A stretch of 64,000 nucleotides of DNA from Streptomyces sp. NL15-2K (lineage in GTDB: Bacteria > Actinomycetota > Actinomycetes > Streptomycetales > Streptomycetaceae): the NCBI RefSeq assembly GCF_030551255.1, contig NZ_CP130630.1, positions 2,833,501 through 2,897,500 of the forward strand, in the 5' to 3' direction. The notes below the pieces were generated by a model that was given only the letters and a program-made list of their open reading frames with translations, had not been told where the DNA came from and did not search any database. The position numbers and the translations under genes were made by a program. Below are positions 1 through 8,177 of the stretch, in pieces; the first letter of the stretch is position 1; each line of letters opens with the position of its first letter.

Positions 1-809
1 GGGCGGCGGGCGGGAGGGTGAGTGACCAGTTCGCGCGCGGGCACACCCGGCTTGTTCTCGACGGGTGTCCGGACGGGCTTCCCCATGACCATGAGCGGAT
101 CGAACATCACGACCACGGCCGCGAGAAGCAGGAAGGCGAGCGGGCCGATCATCAGGGGCGCCAGCAAGGACGCGGGCGAATCGCCCGCGGTGGGGGCCGC
201 CGTGCCGTGGAGGTGGACCTTGAGGGCCGCCATGCCCGTGTAGTGCATGCCGCTGACGGCGAGCCCCATGACGAGGCTCGCGCCCACGCTCCACAGGAAC
301 CCTCGGATCTGTCCGGCCGCCCACAGGGCGGTGGTGGCGGCGACGACGGCTATGACGACGGAGGCGGCGACGGTGAGCGTGTCGTATTCCAGATTTCCGT
401 TGAGTCGCATGCCGGCCATGCCCAGGTAGTGCATCGATGCGATACCCAGGCCGGTGATGGCACCTCCGGTCATCAGGGGTGCTCCGGTGGCGCCCTTGTA
501 GCCGACGATGAAGATCCCGATGCCCACCATGACGACGGCCACGCCCAGGCTCGCGAATGTGGTCGCCCTGTCGTAGTGGATCGGCGACTGCTCGACCGTG
601 AAGCCCATCATCGCGATGAAGTGCATGGTCCATATGCCGGAGCCGATCGCGGTCGCGCCCAGGGCCAGCCAGCCGGGTCGCCAGGAGTTGCTGACGAGCA
701 TGGATCTGGTGGTGCAGCGCAGGCCGAGGGCGCCGCCCAGGCAGGCCATGAGGTAGGCCACCAGCGGTGTGACGAGTCCGTAGCTGAATCCGTCGACCGT
801 GCCCTGCAT
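1..809 (-). CDS. MHYT-domain integral membrane sensor protein (C-terminus cut by window edge)
   Basis: The reverse strand reads from ATG at 809 through the window edge, about 269 residues. It is almost wholly hydrophobic, with about seven membrane segments. Three repeats carry the family signature: MHFIAMMGF, MHYLGMAGM and MHYTGMAAL. In the MHYT family the His, Met and nearby polar residues are proposed to bind a metal, probably copper, and so sense a diatomic gas. No output domain (GGDEF/EAL or kinase) is seen before the cut, and the visible end ELVTHPPAPR looks like a cytoplasmic tail, so this may be a stand-alone sensor. A purine-rich GGAAGG lies about 10 nt upstream of the ATG. Identification is firm; ligand and output are unknown. 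Confidence 0.85.
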   Translation of the reverse strand, partial: MQGTVDGFSYGLVTPLVAYLMACLGGALGLRCTTRSMLVSNSWRPGWLALGATAIGSGIWTMHFIAMMGFTVEQSPIHYDRATTFASLGVAVVMVGIGIFIVGYKGATGAPLMTGGAITGLGIASMHYLGMAGMRLNGNLEYDTLTVAASVVIAVVAATTALWAAGQIRGFLWSVGASLVMGLAVSGMHYTGMAALKVHLHGTAAPTAGDSPASLLAPLMIGPLAFLLLAAVVVMFDPLMVMGKPVRTPVENKPGVPARELVTHPPARR

Positions 810-998
810 GCGCGGTTGTCCTTCCGCCCTCGTCCGTCCCGGAATTCCCTGATGTGCACCCCTTCCCAGGACCGCCCGAGCGGTCAGGGTTGACGCAGAG
901 AGTATGGCCCCCACCGGAATGGTCGAACGACTTTCCGGCAAAGAAACACGCCCTTGCCGCAGTTGTGCGGTACCAGTGAGCGGACTTGGGGCAACTCC

Positions 999-1042
999 AT
1001 TCAACTTGTGGTCATCCTGCACCCCTCTGCCGTTGACCCTCT
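999..1042 (+). promoter_or_regulatory. Candidate PHO box (11-nt direct repeats) upstream of the GDPD gene
   Basis: In-phase 11-nt units start at 999 (ATTCAACTTGT), 1010 (GGTCATCCTGC) and 1032 (GTTGACCCTCT), with a degenerate unit at 1021. Streptomyces PhoP boxes are 11-nt direct repeats with a conserved GTTCA/GGTCA core. Two of the visible units keep that core (TTCA, GGTCA) and one has GTTGA. The site is 56-99 nt before the start of a secreted phosphodiesterase, the kind of gene PhoP controls. Match by eye only. Confidence 0.45.
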
Positions 1043-1097
1043 GCTGTCACAGTTGAGCTGTCTGTGATTTCCCGATTGCTCGACGCGAGGAGTACGC

Positions 1098-1973
1098 ATG
1101 CACGCGCGCGCAGTTGCCGCCGCCACGACCACCGCGCTCCTGGGGACCACTGCCTTTCTGCTTCCCACGCCCGACGTCCGCGCCGACGAGAATGAGCGGC
1201 CCACGGTCATCGCCCACAGGGGTGCCTCCGCCTATGCGCCCGAGAACACCCTCGCCGCCATCGACAAGGCGGCCGAGCTGGGAATCGACTGGGTCGAGAA
1301 CGACGTCCAGCGCACCAAGGACGGCGAGCTCGTCGTCCTCCACGACGACAACCTGCAGCGCACCACCGACGTCGAGGAGGTCTTCCCCGACCGGGCGCCC
1401 TGGAAGGTGCGGGACTTCACCGCCGCCGAGATCGCGCGCCTCGACGCGGGGAGCTGGTTCGGTCCCGCGTACGCGGACGCGCGCGTGCCGACGCTCGAGC
1501 AGTACGTGCGGCGCGTGGAGCACCACCACCAGAAGCTGCTCCTGGAGATCAAGAACCCGGAGCTGTACCCCGGCATCGAGCGAGAGACCCTCAAGCTCCT
1601 CAGCAACGAGGGCTGGCTGGACCGGCGCCACCTCGCGGGCCGGCTGATCGTGCAGAGCTTCAACGCGGACACCGTGCGGAGCGTTCACGAACTGAAGCCA
1701 AGTGTGAAGACCGGCTTCCTCGGTACGCCGCCCGTGGCGGACCTGCCCACGTACGCGACCTTCACCGACCAGATCAACCCGTCGTACGGCTCCCTCTCGA
1801 AGGAGTACGTCTCCGCCGTACACGCCTTCACCGGCCCCCACGGCAGGCCGCTGGAGGTCTTCACCTGGACCGTCAACACCGCGGACACCGCCCGGCTGGT
1901 CGCCGGGTACGGCGTCGACGGCATCATCACGAACGCGCCGGACGTGGTGCGCGACGCGTTGCCCGAGCTCTGA
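1098..1973 (+). CDS. glpQ: Secreted glycerophosphodiester phosphodiesterase
   Basis: This 291-residue enzyme hydrolyses glycerophosphodiesters to glycerol-3-phosphate and an alcohol, and so scavenges phosphorus and carbon outside the cell. A signal peptide covers about residues 1-29 (HARAVAAATTTALLGTTAF, then a likely cleavage near VRA-DE). The GDPD signature is complete: HRGASAYAPENT at 40-51, the metal-binding E67-N-D69 and the second catalytic His in LHDD (82). The C-terminal part holds the usual FTWTVN and YGVDGIITNAPD strands. GAGGAG sits 6 nt before the ATG. The gene appears monocistronic, with a possible PHO box upstream. Length fits the bacterial GlpQ/UgpQ family. It resembles S. coelicolor glpQ2 by memory of context only. 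Confidence 0.93.
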   Translation: MHARAVAAATTTALLGTTAFLLPTPDVRADENERPTVIAHRGASAYAPENTLAAIDKAAELGIDWVENDVQRTKDGELVVLHDDNLQRTTDVEEVFPDRAPWKVRDFTAAEIARLDAGSWFGPAYADARVPTLEQYVRRVEHHHQKLLLEIKNPELYPGIERETLKLLSNEGWLDRRHLAGRLIVQSFNADTVRSVHELKPSVKTGFLGTPPVADLPTYATFTDQINPSYGSLSKEYVSAVHAFTGPHGRPLEVFTWTVNTADTARLVAGYGVDGIITNAPDVVRDALPEL

Positions 1974-2055
1974 GCCCGCCCGTCCGGGGAGCCCGCGCGC
2001 TTCGGTGCCCGCGGCTCCCCTGGCACTGTCAGTGGCGGGTCGTACGGTGGGTCGC

Positions 2056-2610
2056 ATGAACAGCCATGGGCAGAACGAGCAGCAGGTCGTGTGGGCCGTC
2101 GTCACCACAGACATCGGTCCGCTGCTGCTGGCCGCGACCCGTGAGGGCCTGGTCAACGTCGTGTTCCACGCCACGGACGCGGTCCGCGACAAGGCGCTCG
2201 ACCGCCTGGGGTCCAGGCTGGGCGGCGAGCCCGTCGAGGCACCCGACTCCCCGCTGCTGGCGGAGGCGATACGCCAGGTGAAGGCGTACTTCGCGGGTGA
2301 GCGGCACGGCTTCGAGCTGCCCCTGGACTGGTCGCTGATCTCGGGCTTCAACCGGCAGGTGCTGCGCGAGCTGTCGGCGGGCGTGCCGTTCGGCACGGTC
2401 GTCGGGTACGGCGATCTGGCCGGGCGGGTCGGCCAGCCGGGCGCGGCTCAGGCGGTGGGCATGGCCATGGGCTCCAATCCGCTGCCGGTCGTCGTGCCCT
2501 GCCACCGGGTCGTCGAGAGCGACGGCGGCATCGGTGGCTTCGGGGGCGGCCTGGAGACCAAGCGGAAGCTGCTCGCCCTGGAGGGGGTGCTGCCCGAGCC
2601 GCTGTTCTAG
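2056..2610 (+). CDS. ogt: Methylated-DNA--[protein]-cysteine S-methyltransferase
   Basis: A suicide DNA repair enzyme that moves the methyl group from O6-methylguanine (or O4-methylthymine) to its own cysteine. The 184-residue protein has the active-site PCHRVV with Cys149, preceded by the helix-turn-helix region (FGTVVGYGDLAGRVGQPGAA) and followed by GGFGGGLETKRKLLALEG. An in-frame GTG-type reading extends to 2005, but ATG 2056 with GGTGGG upstream gives the normal N-terminus (strand VVTTDIGPLLLAAT). No Ada-type N-terminal Cys4 zinc domain is present, so this is Ogt-like rather than Ada. It lies 80 bp after the phosphodiesterase gene on the same strand, with no evident functional link. Confidence 0.93.
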   Translation: MNSHGQNEQQVVWAVVTTDIGPLLLAATREGLVNVVFHATDAVRDKALDRLGSRLGGEPVEAPDSPLLAEAIRQVKAYFAGERHGFELPLDWSLISGFNRQVLRELSAGVPFGTVVGYGDLAGRVGQPGAAQAVGMAMGSNPLPVVVPCHRVVESDGGIGGFGGGLETKRKLLALEGVLPEPLF

Positions 2611-2680
2611 CACTCGCCGGTGACTGGGACGGGCCCGGTCGGTCTTGCGAGGGGGGCCAGGCGCCTGGCCCCCTGCCCGC

Positions 2681-2818
2681 TAGTGCCGCGACAGGCAACG
2701 TTCGCCCTTCAAGGAGCGGCGTCCGGTGCGGCGAGTGGGGGCACCTCCCACGCCTTTAAGGCAGTGGGGGAGCGTGCCGGGCGTCGCGACGGGGCGAACG
2801 TTGCCTGTCGCGGCACTA
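2681..2818. mobile_element. MITE-like element with 27-bp perfect terminal inverted repeats
   Basis: The arms at 2681-2707 and 2792-2818 are perfect inverted copies, beginning TAGTGCCGCGACAGGCAACG and ending TTCGCCC. With one more base on each side, both ends read CTAG. The 84-bp centre carries a second, imperfect hairpin (GTGGGGGCACCTCCCACGCC ... GGCAGTGGGGGAGC) that recurs elsewhere in the window. There is no coding sequence inside. The layout (about 140 bp, long terminal inverted repeats, CTAG at both ends) fits a non-autonomous miniature transposable element. The right arm supplies the stop codon of the VOC gene at 2816. I recognise the arm sequence as recurrent in Streptomyces intergenic regions, from memory only. 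Confidence 0.7.
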
Positions 2819-3244
2819 GCCGTAGTGGCGCGCCTCGAAGACGTTGCCGTCCGGGTCGCGGAAGTAGAAGCTGCGAGTGGCCTTTCCGCGGGCGCCGAAG
2901 GAGCCGTGCGAGACGTCCGACACGGGGACGGCGCGTTCCTCCAGTCGGGCGCGCAGCGCGTCGAAGGCGTCCTGCGGCAGGGCGAGACACACGTGGTTGA
3001 CCGGGTGTCCGGAGCTGTCCGCCGCACCGGGGAGCATCTTCATGCGCTCCGCCATGGTCAGCGGCATGAGGTCCACGATGGCCTCGTCGTTGACGCGTAC
3101 GGATGGAAACGGCGCCTCTCCCGCGGTGAATTCGGCGAGCCTGACCGGCTCCAGGCCGACGGTGTCCTCGTAGAAGCCGGCGGCGGCGATCGGGTCGCGT
3201 ACCCAGAGGACGATGTGATCGAGGCTTGTCGTGTTGTCCTTCAT
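2816..3244 (-). CDS. VOC (glyoxalase/bleomycin resistance) family protein
   Basis: A 142-residue vicinal-oxygen-chelate protein with two beta-alpha-beta-beta-beta modules. Module 1 starts SLDHIVLWVRDPIAAAGFYE (family metal position His in LDHI) and module 2 is VNHVCLALPQDAFDALRARL. The fold ends FYFRDPDGNVFEARHY, the standard closing motif with its metal-binding Glu. VOC proteins are metal-dependent lyases, dioxygenases or antibiotic-binding proteins, and the substrate cannot be read from sequence. The ATG at 3244 follows a spacer shared with the divergent psuG gene. The coding sequence runs straight into the right arm of the inverted-repeat element, so its TAG stop comes from the CTAG end of that element. 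One or more original C-terminal residues may have been lost. Confidence 0.85.
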   Translation of the reverse strand: MKDNTTSLDHIVLWVRDPIAAAGFYEDTVGLEPVRLAEFTAGEAPFPSVRVNDEAIVDLMPLTMAERMKMLPGAADSSGHPVNHVCLALPQDAFDALRARLEERAVPVSDVSHGSFGARGKATRSFYFRDPDGNVFEARHYG

Positions 3245-3343
3245 GCAGCCCAGGCTGGTGTCGTCCCCCACAGGTCGCAAGTGTTTGACCGGGCGCGCCG
3301 CCCGCCAGAGATGAGGGAAGACCGACCGACAGGAGGCAGGCAC

Positions 3344-4252
3344 GTGGTGCTGGTGGTGTCCGAAGAAGTCCGGGAGGCGATCGACGCGCGTCAACCCGTG
3401 GTGGCCCTGGAGTCCACGATCATCGCGCACGGGCTGCCGCGCCCGCGCAATCTGCGGGTGGCGCTGGAGCTGGAGGACGTCGTACGGCGGGAGGGTGCCG
3501 TCCCCGCGACGATCGCCGTGCTGGACGGGCGGCCCCACGTCGGCCTGGACAAGGAGCAGTTGGAGCGGGTCGCGAACGAGGACGGAATCCGCAAGCTGGG
3601 TCATCGCGATCTGCCGCTCGCGGTGGCCTCCGGGGCGAGCGGGGCGACCACGGTGTCGGCGACCGCGCTGCTGGCTGCCCTGGCGGGCGTACGGGTGTTC
3701 GCGACGGGCGGGCTCGGCGGGGTGCACCGGGAGTGGACGGTGACGCAGGACGAGTCGGCCGACCTGGGCCTGCTGGCCCGCACGCGCATCACGGTGGTGT
3801 GCGCGGGGGTGAAGTCGATCCTGGACGTGCCGGCCACTCTGCAGCGGCTGGAGACGCTGGGCGTCGCGGTGGCCGGGTACGGCACGGACCGGTTCCCCGG
3901 CTTCTATCTGTCCGATTCGGGGCATCCCGTGGACTGGACGCTGGACTCCCCGCAGCGGGTGGCGGACGTGATGAGAGCCCAGGACGCACTCGGCGGGCCC
4001 GAGTCGGCGCTGATCGTCGCCAACCCCGTGCCCGAGGAGGAGCAGCTGGATCCCGAGCTGCACGCGCGTGTGCTCGCCGACGCGCTGCACGCGTGCGAGG
4101 AGGAGGGGGTCACCGGTCAGGCGGTCACGCCCTTCCTGCTCGACTACCTGGTGCGGCACACCGACGGGGCCTCGCTGAGCGCCAATCTGGCGGCGGTGCG
4201 CGGCAACGTGCGGCTGGCGGGGCGGATCGCGGCGGCCTGGGCCGGGACGTGA
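3344..4252 (+). CDS. psuG: Pseudouridine-5'-phosphate glycosidase
   Basis: The enzyme reversibly cleaves the C-C glycosidic bond of pseudouridine 5'-phosphate to give uracil and ribose 5-phosphate. The 302-residue protein shows the family blocks VVALESTIIAHGLPRP near the N-terminus, ATIAVLDGRPHVGL, ASGASGATTVSATALLA, FATGGLGGVHR, VVCAGVKSILDVPATLQRLE, GYGTDRFPGFY and ANPVPEEEQLD. GTG 3344 is chosen because AGGAGG at 3331-3336 lies 7 nt upstream; GTG 3347 is also in frame. The stop overlaps the start of the kinase gene (GTGA), so the two are translationally coupled. The homologue IndA occurs in indigoidine clusters, but no synthetase is nearby, so pseudouridine salvage is the better reading. 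Confidence 0.93.
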   Translation: MVLVVSEEVREAIDARQPVVALESTIIAHGLPRPRNLRVALELEDVVRREGAVPATIAVLDGRPHVGLDKEQLERVANEDGIRKLGHRDLPLAVASGASGATTVSATALLAALAGVRVFATGGLGGVHREWTVTQDESADLGLLARTRITVVCAGVKSILDVPATLQRLETLGVAVAGYGTDRFPGFYLSDSGHPVDWTLDSPQRVADVMRAQDALGGPESALIVANPVPEEEQLDPELHARVLADALHACEEEGVTGQAVTPFLLDYLVRHTDGASLSANLAAVRGNVRLAGRIAAAWAGT

Positions 4253-5217
4253 CAGCGGGGCGGCCCGGGCGCGATCCGGCCGCTGCTGCGGATCACCGGC
4301 GAACCCGAGCCTGTCCGGACGGCGCGCTGCTGGTGGTAGGGGATGTCGTCACCGACGTCGTCGCCCGGCACCGGGGGCCGCTCGCCGCGGGCACGGACAC
4401 GGCCGCGACGATCCGGACGCTGCCGGGAGGCGCGGGCGCGAACGTGGCCTGCTGGGCCGCCCACGCAGGCCATGCGGAGGTGCGGCTGCTCGGCAGGGTG
4501 GGCGCGGACGCGGCGGCGTGGCACGAGCGGGAGCTGGTCGCCTGTGGTGTACGGCCCCGGCTCGTCGTCGATCCGCAGGTGCCGACCGGGATGGTGATCT
4601 GCCTCGTCGACGGAGATGCCGCCGCCGAGCGGACGTTCCTCACCGACAGCGGCGCGTCGTTGCGGCTCTCGCCCGACGACTGGTCGGACGCGTTGCTGGA
4701 CGGGGTCGTACGACTGCATCTGTCTGGTTACCTGCTGTTCTCCGAACCGAGCCGTGCGCTGGTGGCGGTGGCCCTGGAGGCGGCACGCGCGCGTGGGGTG
4801 CCGGTGAGCCTGGATCCGGCGTCCGCCGGTTTCCTGGTGGAGCTGGGTGTCGACCGGTTCCTGGCGCTCGTCGAAGGCGTGGACGTCCTGCTGCCCAGCC
4901 GGGACGAGGCGTGTCTGCTCACGGGGTTGCCCGATGCGGCGGACGCGGCGGCCAAGCTGAGCCGCCATGTGCCGCTGGTGGTCGCCAAGCAGGGGGCGGA
5001 CGGTGCGCTGGTGGCCCGTTCCGGTGCGGTCTGCGCCCGCGTCCCCGCCGTACCGGCGACGCCCCGGGACACCACCGGGGCCGGCGACGCCTTCACGGGC
5101 GCCTTCCTCGCCGCGCTGCTCACCGGCGCCGGGCCCGAGGACGCGGCGGCGGAGGGCTGCGGGGCGGGGGCCTTGGCGGTGGAGCGGGTGGGAGGCAGAC
5201 CGCCGGGGCGTGGTTGA
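4249..5217 (+). CDS. psuK: PfkB-family sugar/nucleoside kinase, probable pseudouridine kinase
   Basis: A 322-residue ribokinase-fold kinase. It has the N-terminal sugar-binding GGAGANVACWAAHAG block, the lid strand region GMVICLVDGDAAAERTFLTD, and the C-terminal PfkB signature DTTGAGDAFTGAF, whose Asp is the catalytic base and whose GAGD forms the anion hole. GTG 4249 overlaps the psuG stop by 4 nt, which fixes both the start and the operon. By context it should phosphorylate pseudouridine to pseudouridine 5'-phosphate, the substrate of PsuG; PsuK belongs to this family. About 24 N-terminal residues (TAGRPGRDPAAAADHRR) are Ala/Arg-rich and not part of the fold. Carbohydrate-kinase identity is certain, the substrate inferred. 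Confidence 0.85.
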   Translation: MTAGRPGRDPAAAADHRRTRACPDGALLVVGDVVTDVVARHRGPLAAGTDTAATIRTLPGGAGANVACWAAHAGHAEVRLLGRVGADAAAWHERELVACGVRPRLVVDPQVPTGMVICLVDGDAAAERTFLTDSGASLRLSPDDWSDALLDGVVRLHLSGYLLFSEPSRALVAVALEAARARGVPVSLDPASAGFLVELGVDRFLALVEGVDVLLPSRDEACLLTGLPDAADAAAKLSRHVPLVVAKQGADGALVARSGAVCARVPAVPATPRDTTGAGDAFTGAFLAALLTGAGPEDAAAEGCGAGALAVERVGGRPPGRG

Positions 5218-5399
5218 CCGGTAGGGCTTACGGGGAGCCCGGTCGGCCGCCGGCGGTGTTCGACGGCAACGAGGCGTGGATACGGCGGGACGCACACCGG
5301 CCGTCGGCAACGCGCCGCAGGCAAGGCCGGGCCGTCCACCTGTCCGACGGCAGGGAGCCTGCCGGTCACACCGGCGGCGCATCAACGGCCGTACCCCTT

Positions 5400-6194
5400 C
5401 TATGCTTTGCGCCCCCACGCCGAGATCATCGGGGCCGTCGCCAGGTCCAGGCCGCCGGAGGTGACGTTCGCGAGGTGTCGGTCGATGTCCTGGTCCGTGG
5501 CGAGGCCCGCGGCGACGAGTTGGTCCCGGAGCTGGCGGATCGTGGCGGACTCCAGGGCGGCGCAGGCGGGCGAGGTGACGGGGAAGTACGCGTCGGCCTC
5601 CACCTGGCGCAGGCCGGCCTCGCGCAGCAGCCGCGGAAGCCTGCGGCCGTAGGCGAGGTCGGCGCCGCGGTCGGCCAGCAGTTGGCGGAAGCCCTGCCGC
5701 AGCCGGTTGGCGAGCTGCTGCTCCGGGCCGTGCTCGTCGGGGCAGATCAGGGGCTGCAATGCGGGATCGGCGTCCTCGACGAGGATCCGCCCGCCGGGCC
5801 GCAGGGCCTCGACCATCGACCGCAACGCCCGTTCCCGGTCCGGGACATGGACGAGGACGAGCCGGGCGTGGACCAGGTCGAACCCCTCCCCCGGCGGCTC
5901 CTGGGCCCCGACGTCGTGGACACGCACCTCGACCGGCGGACGGGCGACCGCGGCGACCCGCGAGGTGTCGATGTCGGTCGCGACGACACGTCCGGTCGGG
6001 CCGACCTTCTTGGCCAGCCAGGACACCACGGAGGTGCCGCCCGCGCCGACCTCCCAGCAGTGCCAGCCCGGTGCGACGCCGAAGGCTTCGAGGTGCCGGA
6101 AGGTCGTGGGGTCGAAGAGGGTGGCGAAGGCATCGAAGCGCTCGCCCGCCTCGGTCTGCCGGTTGTCGAGGAGATACCCGTCGGTTCGCGTCAT
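5400..6194 (-). CDS. Class I SAM-dependent methyltransferase
   Basis: A 264-residue protein with a Rossmann methyltransferase core. Motif I is HCWEVGAGGTSVVSWLA, the acidic residue after strand 2 is in VVATDID, motif II region is FDLVHARLVLVHVPDRERAL, and motif III is LRPGGRILVEDAD. The N-terminal DGYLLDNRQTEAGERFDAFA and the C-terminal helical half are as in a common Streptomyces small-molecule methyltransferase family. ATG 6194 is the first Met giving a full motif-bearing domain. The next genes are convergent (psuK) and divergent (corA), so it is transcribed alone. Substrate cannot be inferred. Confidence 0.85.
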   Translation of the reverse strand: MTRTDGYLLDNRQTEAGERFDAFATLFDPTTFRHLEAFGVAPGWHCWEVGAGGTSVVSWLAKKVGPTGRVVATDIDTSRVAAVARPPVEVRVHDVGAQEPPGEGFDLVHARLVLVHVPDRERALRSMVEALRPGGRILVEDADPALQPLICPDEHGPEQQLANRLRQGFRQLLADRGADLAYGRRLPRLLREAGLRQVEADAYFPVTSPACAALESATIRQLRDQLVAAGLATDQDIDRHLANVTSGGLDLATAPMISAWGRKA

Positions 6195-6497
6195 GCCGTG
6201 ATCACCCCAGTTGCCCTGCTTGTCAAGAACGGGCGGCGCTCGGACACGATACTTCGGACACGCCACCCGGACACGACGAGACGGCGATGTCGCCGCGCAG
6301 CGAAAACGGGCCCGTTCACCGCTCGGAACACCTGGTTCCTCGCACCTCGGCGCACGTGCATCCCTGGGTCCACAGCCGGGAACCAAGCGGAACATCCTGT
6401 TCCCACAGGCTCACCCGCCGCTTACTCCGACCTGGCAAACTGGCTCGCCAGGGCGCGGGAACGCGTCGCAAGGAGATCCGTGCAAGGGGAGATGCCG
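6195..6497. other. Divergent spacer between methyltransferase and corA
   Basis: This 303-bp spacer must hold both promoters. A short inverted repeat, CCTGGC ... GCCAGG, lies at about 6431-6451, just before the corA ribosome binding region, and another GGAACA/TGTTCC pair is near 6390-6403. I looked for the conserved features of an M-box magnesium riboswitch and did not find them. No convincing -35/-10 pair was found by eye. Confidence 0.4.
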
Positions 6498-7625
6498 ATG
6501 TCCATGGCAGGAAACCTGCGAAAGGTCACGAGCCTCGGCAGGGTCGGCGGCCTCCGCAAGGTGGCGCGACTGGCCCGGCGGCGCCCCCGTGTCGACCTGA
6601 GCCACCCGGCCCGCTCCCCACTGGGCTCCTCGGTGGTGAACTGCGTGACGTACCGCGACGGCGTCCGGGGCCCCGCCGGCAGCGACCTGGTCGATGCCGT
6701 GGAACGGGTGCGCAAGAGCCGTGACGGCTTCGTCTGGCTCGGTCTCCATGAGCCGACGGACCAGGAGTTCGCGGGTATCGCCGAGCTCTTCGACCTGCAC
6801 CCGCTGGCGGCCGAGGACGCGGTCGAGGCCCACCAGCGCCCCAAGTTGGAGCACTACGACGAGACGCTGTTCGCCGTGTTCAAGACGGTCTGCTATGTCG
6901 AACACGAGGAACTCACGGCGACGAGCGAGGTGGTCAACACCGGCGAGATCATGGTCTTCGTCGGACACTACTTCGTGATCACGGTACGCCACGGACGGCA
7001 TGGATCACTGGGCCCGTTGCGCGAGGAACTGGAGTCCGCCCCCCAGCAACTCGCCAAGGGCCCGGCCGCGGTGCTGCACGCGATCGCGGACCATGTGGTC
7101 GACGACTATCTGAACGTCATCGACTCCGTGCAGGAGGACATCGACCAGGTCGAGACGGCGGTGTTCGCGGAGACCGGCGCTCGGGTCGACGCGGGACGCA
7201 TCTACCAGCTCAAGCGCGAGCTCCTGGAGCTGAAGCGGGCCGTGATGCCGCTCAGCCGCCCGCTCGAGGAACTCGCCACTCGGCCGATCCGGGTCGTCGA
7301 TCCGGAGATACAGGCCTATTTCCGCGACGTCTCCGACCACCTGCTGCGCGCCAAGGAGCAGATAGCCGCCTTCGACGAACTGCTCAACTCGATCCTCCAG
7401 GCGCACCTCGCGCAGGTGACGGTCGCGCAGAACGAGGACATGCGGAAGATCACGGCGTGCGCCGCCATCATCGCCGTTCCGACGATGGTCTGCGGGCTGT
7501 ACGGCATGAACTTCGACCACATGCCGGAGCTGCACTGGCGGTACGGCTACGGCATGGTCCTGGGCCTGATATCCGTCACCTGTCTGGCGCTGTACCGCGG
7601 CTTCCGGCGCATCGGCTGGCTCTGA
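6498..7625 (+). CDS. corA: CorA-like magnesium/cobalt channel protein
   Basis: A 375-residue CorA/2-TM-GxN family divalent cation channel. A large cytoplasmic domain (SSVVNCVTYRDG ... FVWLGLHEPT, then long helices with IDSVQEDIDQVETAVF) is followed by two C-terminal membrane helices. The pore signature YGMNF lies at the end of the first (ITACAAIIAVPTMVCGLYGMN). The stretch after it is short and ends in the basic RGFRRIGWL tail. Starts at 6480, 6492, 6498 and 6504 are in frame; 6498 is preferred because AGGGGAG lies 6 nt upstream. The basic N-terminal leader (about residues 5-35) is longer than in enterobacterial CorA. Channel assembly is expected to be pentameric from family knowledge. Confidence 0.9.
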   Translation: MSMAGNLRKVTSLGRVGGLRKVARLARRRPRVDLSHPARSPLGSSVVNCVTYRDGVRGPAGSDLVDAVERVRKSRDGFVWLGLHEPTDQEFAGIAELFDLHPLAAEDAVEAHQRPKLEHYDETLFAVFKTVCYVEHEELTATSEVVNTGEIMVFVGHYFVITVRHGRHGSLGPLREELESAPQQLAKGPAAVLHAIADHVVDDYLNVIDSVQEDIDQVETAVFAETGARVDAGRIYQLKRELLELKRAVMPLSRPLEELATRPIRVVDPEIQAYFRDVSDHLLRAKEQIAAFDELLNSILQAHLAQVTVAQNEDMRKITACAAIIAVPTMVCGLYGMNFDHMPELHWRYGYGMVLGLISVTCLALYRGFRRIGWL

Positions 7626-7636
7626 CCGAGTCAGGG

Positions 7637-8068
7637 TCAGTGGCTGCTGGAGGACCTGGCGTAGACGCTCTCGGCCCAGGTCCCGATCTGGTCCTCCGGT
7701 AGGTGCCTGGCCAGGTCGGACTCGCTGATCATGCCGACCAGGCGCTTGTTCTCGATGACCGGGAGCCGGCGGATCTGATGCTCCTGCATCTCGTGGAGCA
7801 CCTCGCCGACATCGGCGTTCGCATCGATCCAGCGCGGGGTGCCCTGGGCCATCTCGCCCGCCGTGACCTTGGCCGGGTCGTGGCCCATGGCCACACAGCC
7901 GATGACGATGTCGCGGTCGGTGAGGATGCCGCAGAGCCGTTCGTTCTCGTCGCTGATGGGCAGGGCCCCGACGCCGAGCTCGCGCATCAGCTGGGCGGCG
8001 CGGTCAAGGGTTTCGTGGGCGGGGATCCACTGGGCACCACGGTGCATGATGTCTCCGGCGGTGGTCAT
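7637..8068 (-). CDS. Tandem CBS-domain protein
   Basis: A 143-residue protein made of two CBS domains: residues about 5-60 (TAGDIMHRGAQWIPAHETLD ... GILTDRDIVIGCV) and about 70-128 (GTPRWIDANADVGEVLHEM ... LVGMISESDLARHL). Paired CBS domains form a Bateman module that usually binds adenine nucleotides or NAD derivatives and regulates a partner enzyme or transporter. There is no catalytic or DNA-binding domain. ATG 8068 has GGGAGGT upstream; the longer frame to 8158 lacks this. It converges on corA 12 bp away. Small stand-alone CBS proteins of this kind are abundant in Streptomyces and many are stress-induced; the partner here is unknown. Confidence 0.9.
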   Translation of the reverse strand: MTTAGDIMHRGAQWIPAHETLDRAAQLMRELGVGALPISDENERLCGILTDRDIVIGCVAMGHDPAKVTAGEMAQGTPRWIDANADVGEVLHEMQEHQIRRLPVIENKRLVGMISESDLARHLPEDQIGTWAESVYARSSSSH

Positions 8069-8177
8069 GGAGTACCTCCCGGTGCCGGACGGCCGGCGCG
8101 GCGCGGTCGGCACCGCAAGTCCCGGCGCCCTACATTCTCGCCGTGCCACGCGGCGCACGCACCCGCGGGCGGCCGCA

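Noticed and set aside
3344..5217. Part of an indigoidine biosynthetic cluster (indA homologue)
   Set aside because: No non-ribosomal peptide synthetase or IndB/C genes are nearby, and the kinase partner fits pseudouridine salvage.
6195..6497. M-box magnesium riboswitch before corA
   Set aside because: Conserved M-box segments were not found; the short inverted repeats are not diagnostic.
4518..7625. A 1035-residue open reading frame covering psuK and corA
   Set aside because: Only its last third (from 6498) carries CorA motifs. The rest is a third-frame reading through psuK, the convergent spacer and the opposite-strand methyltransferase, typical of very high GC.
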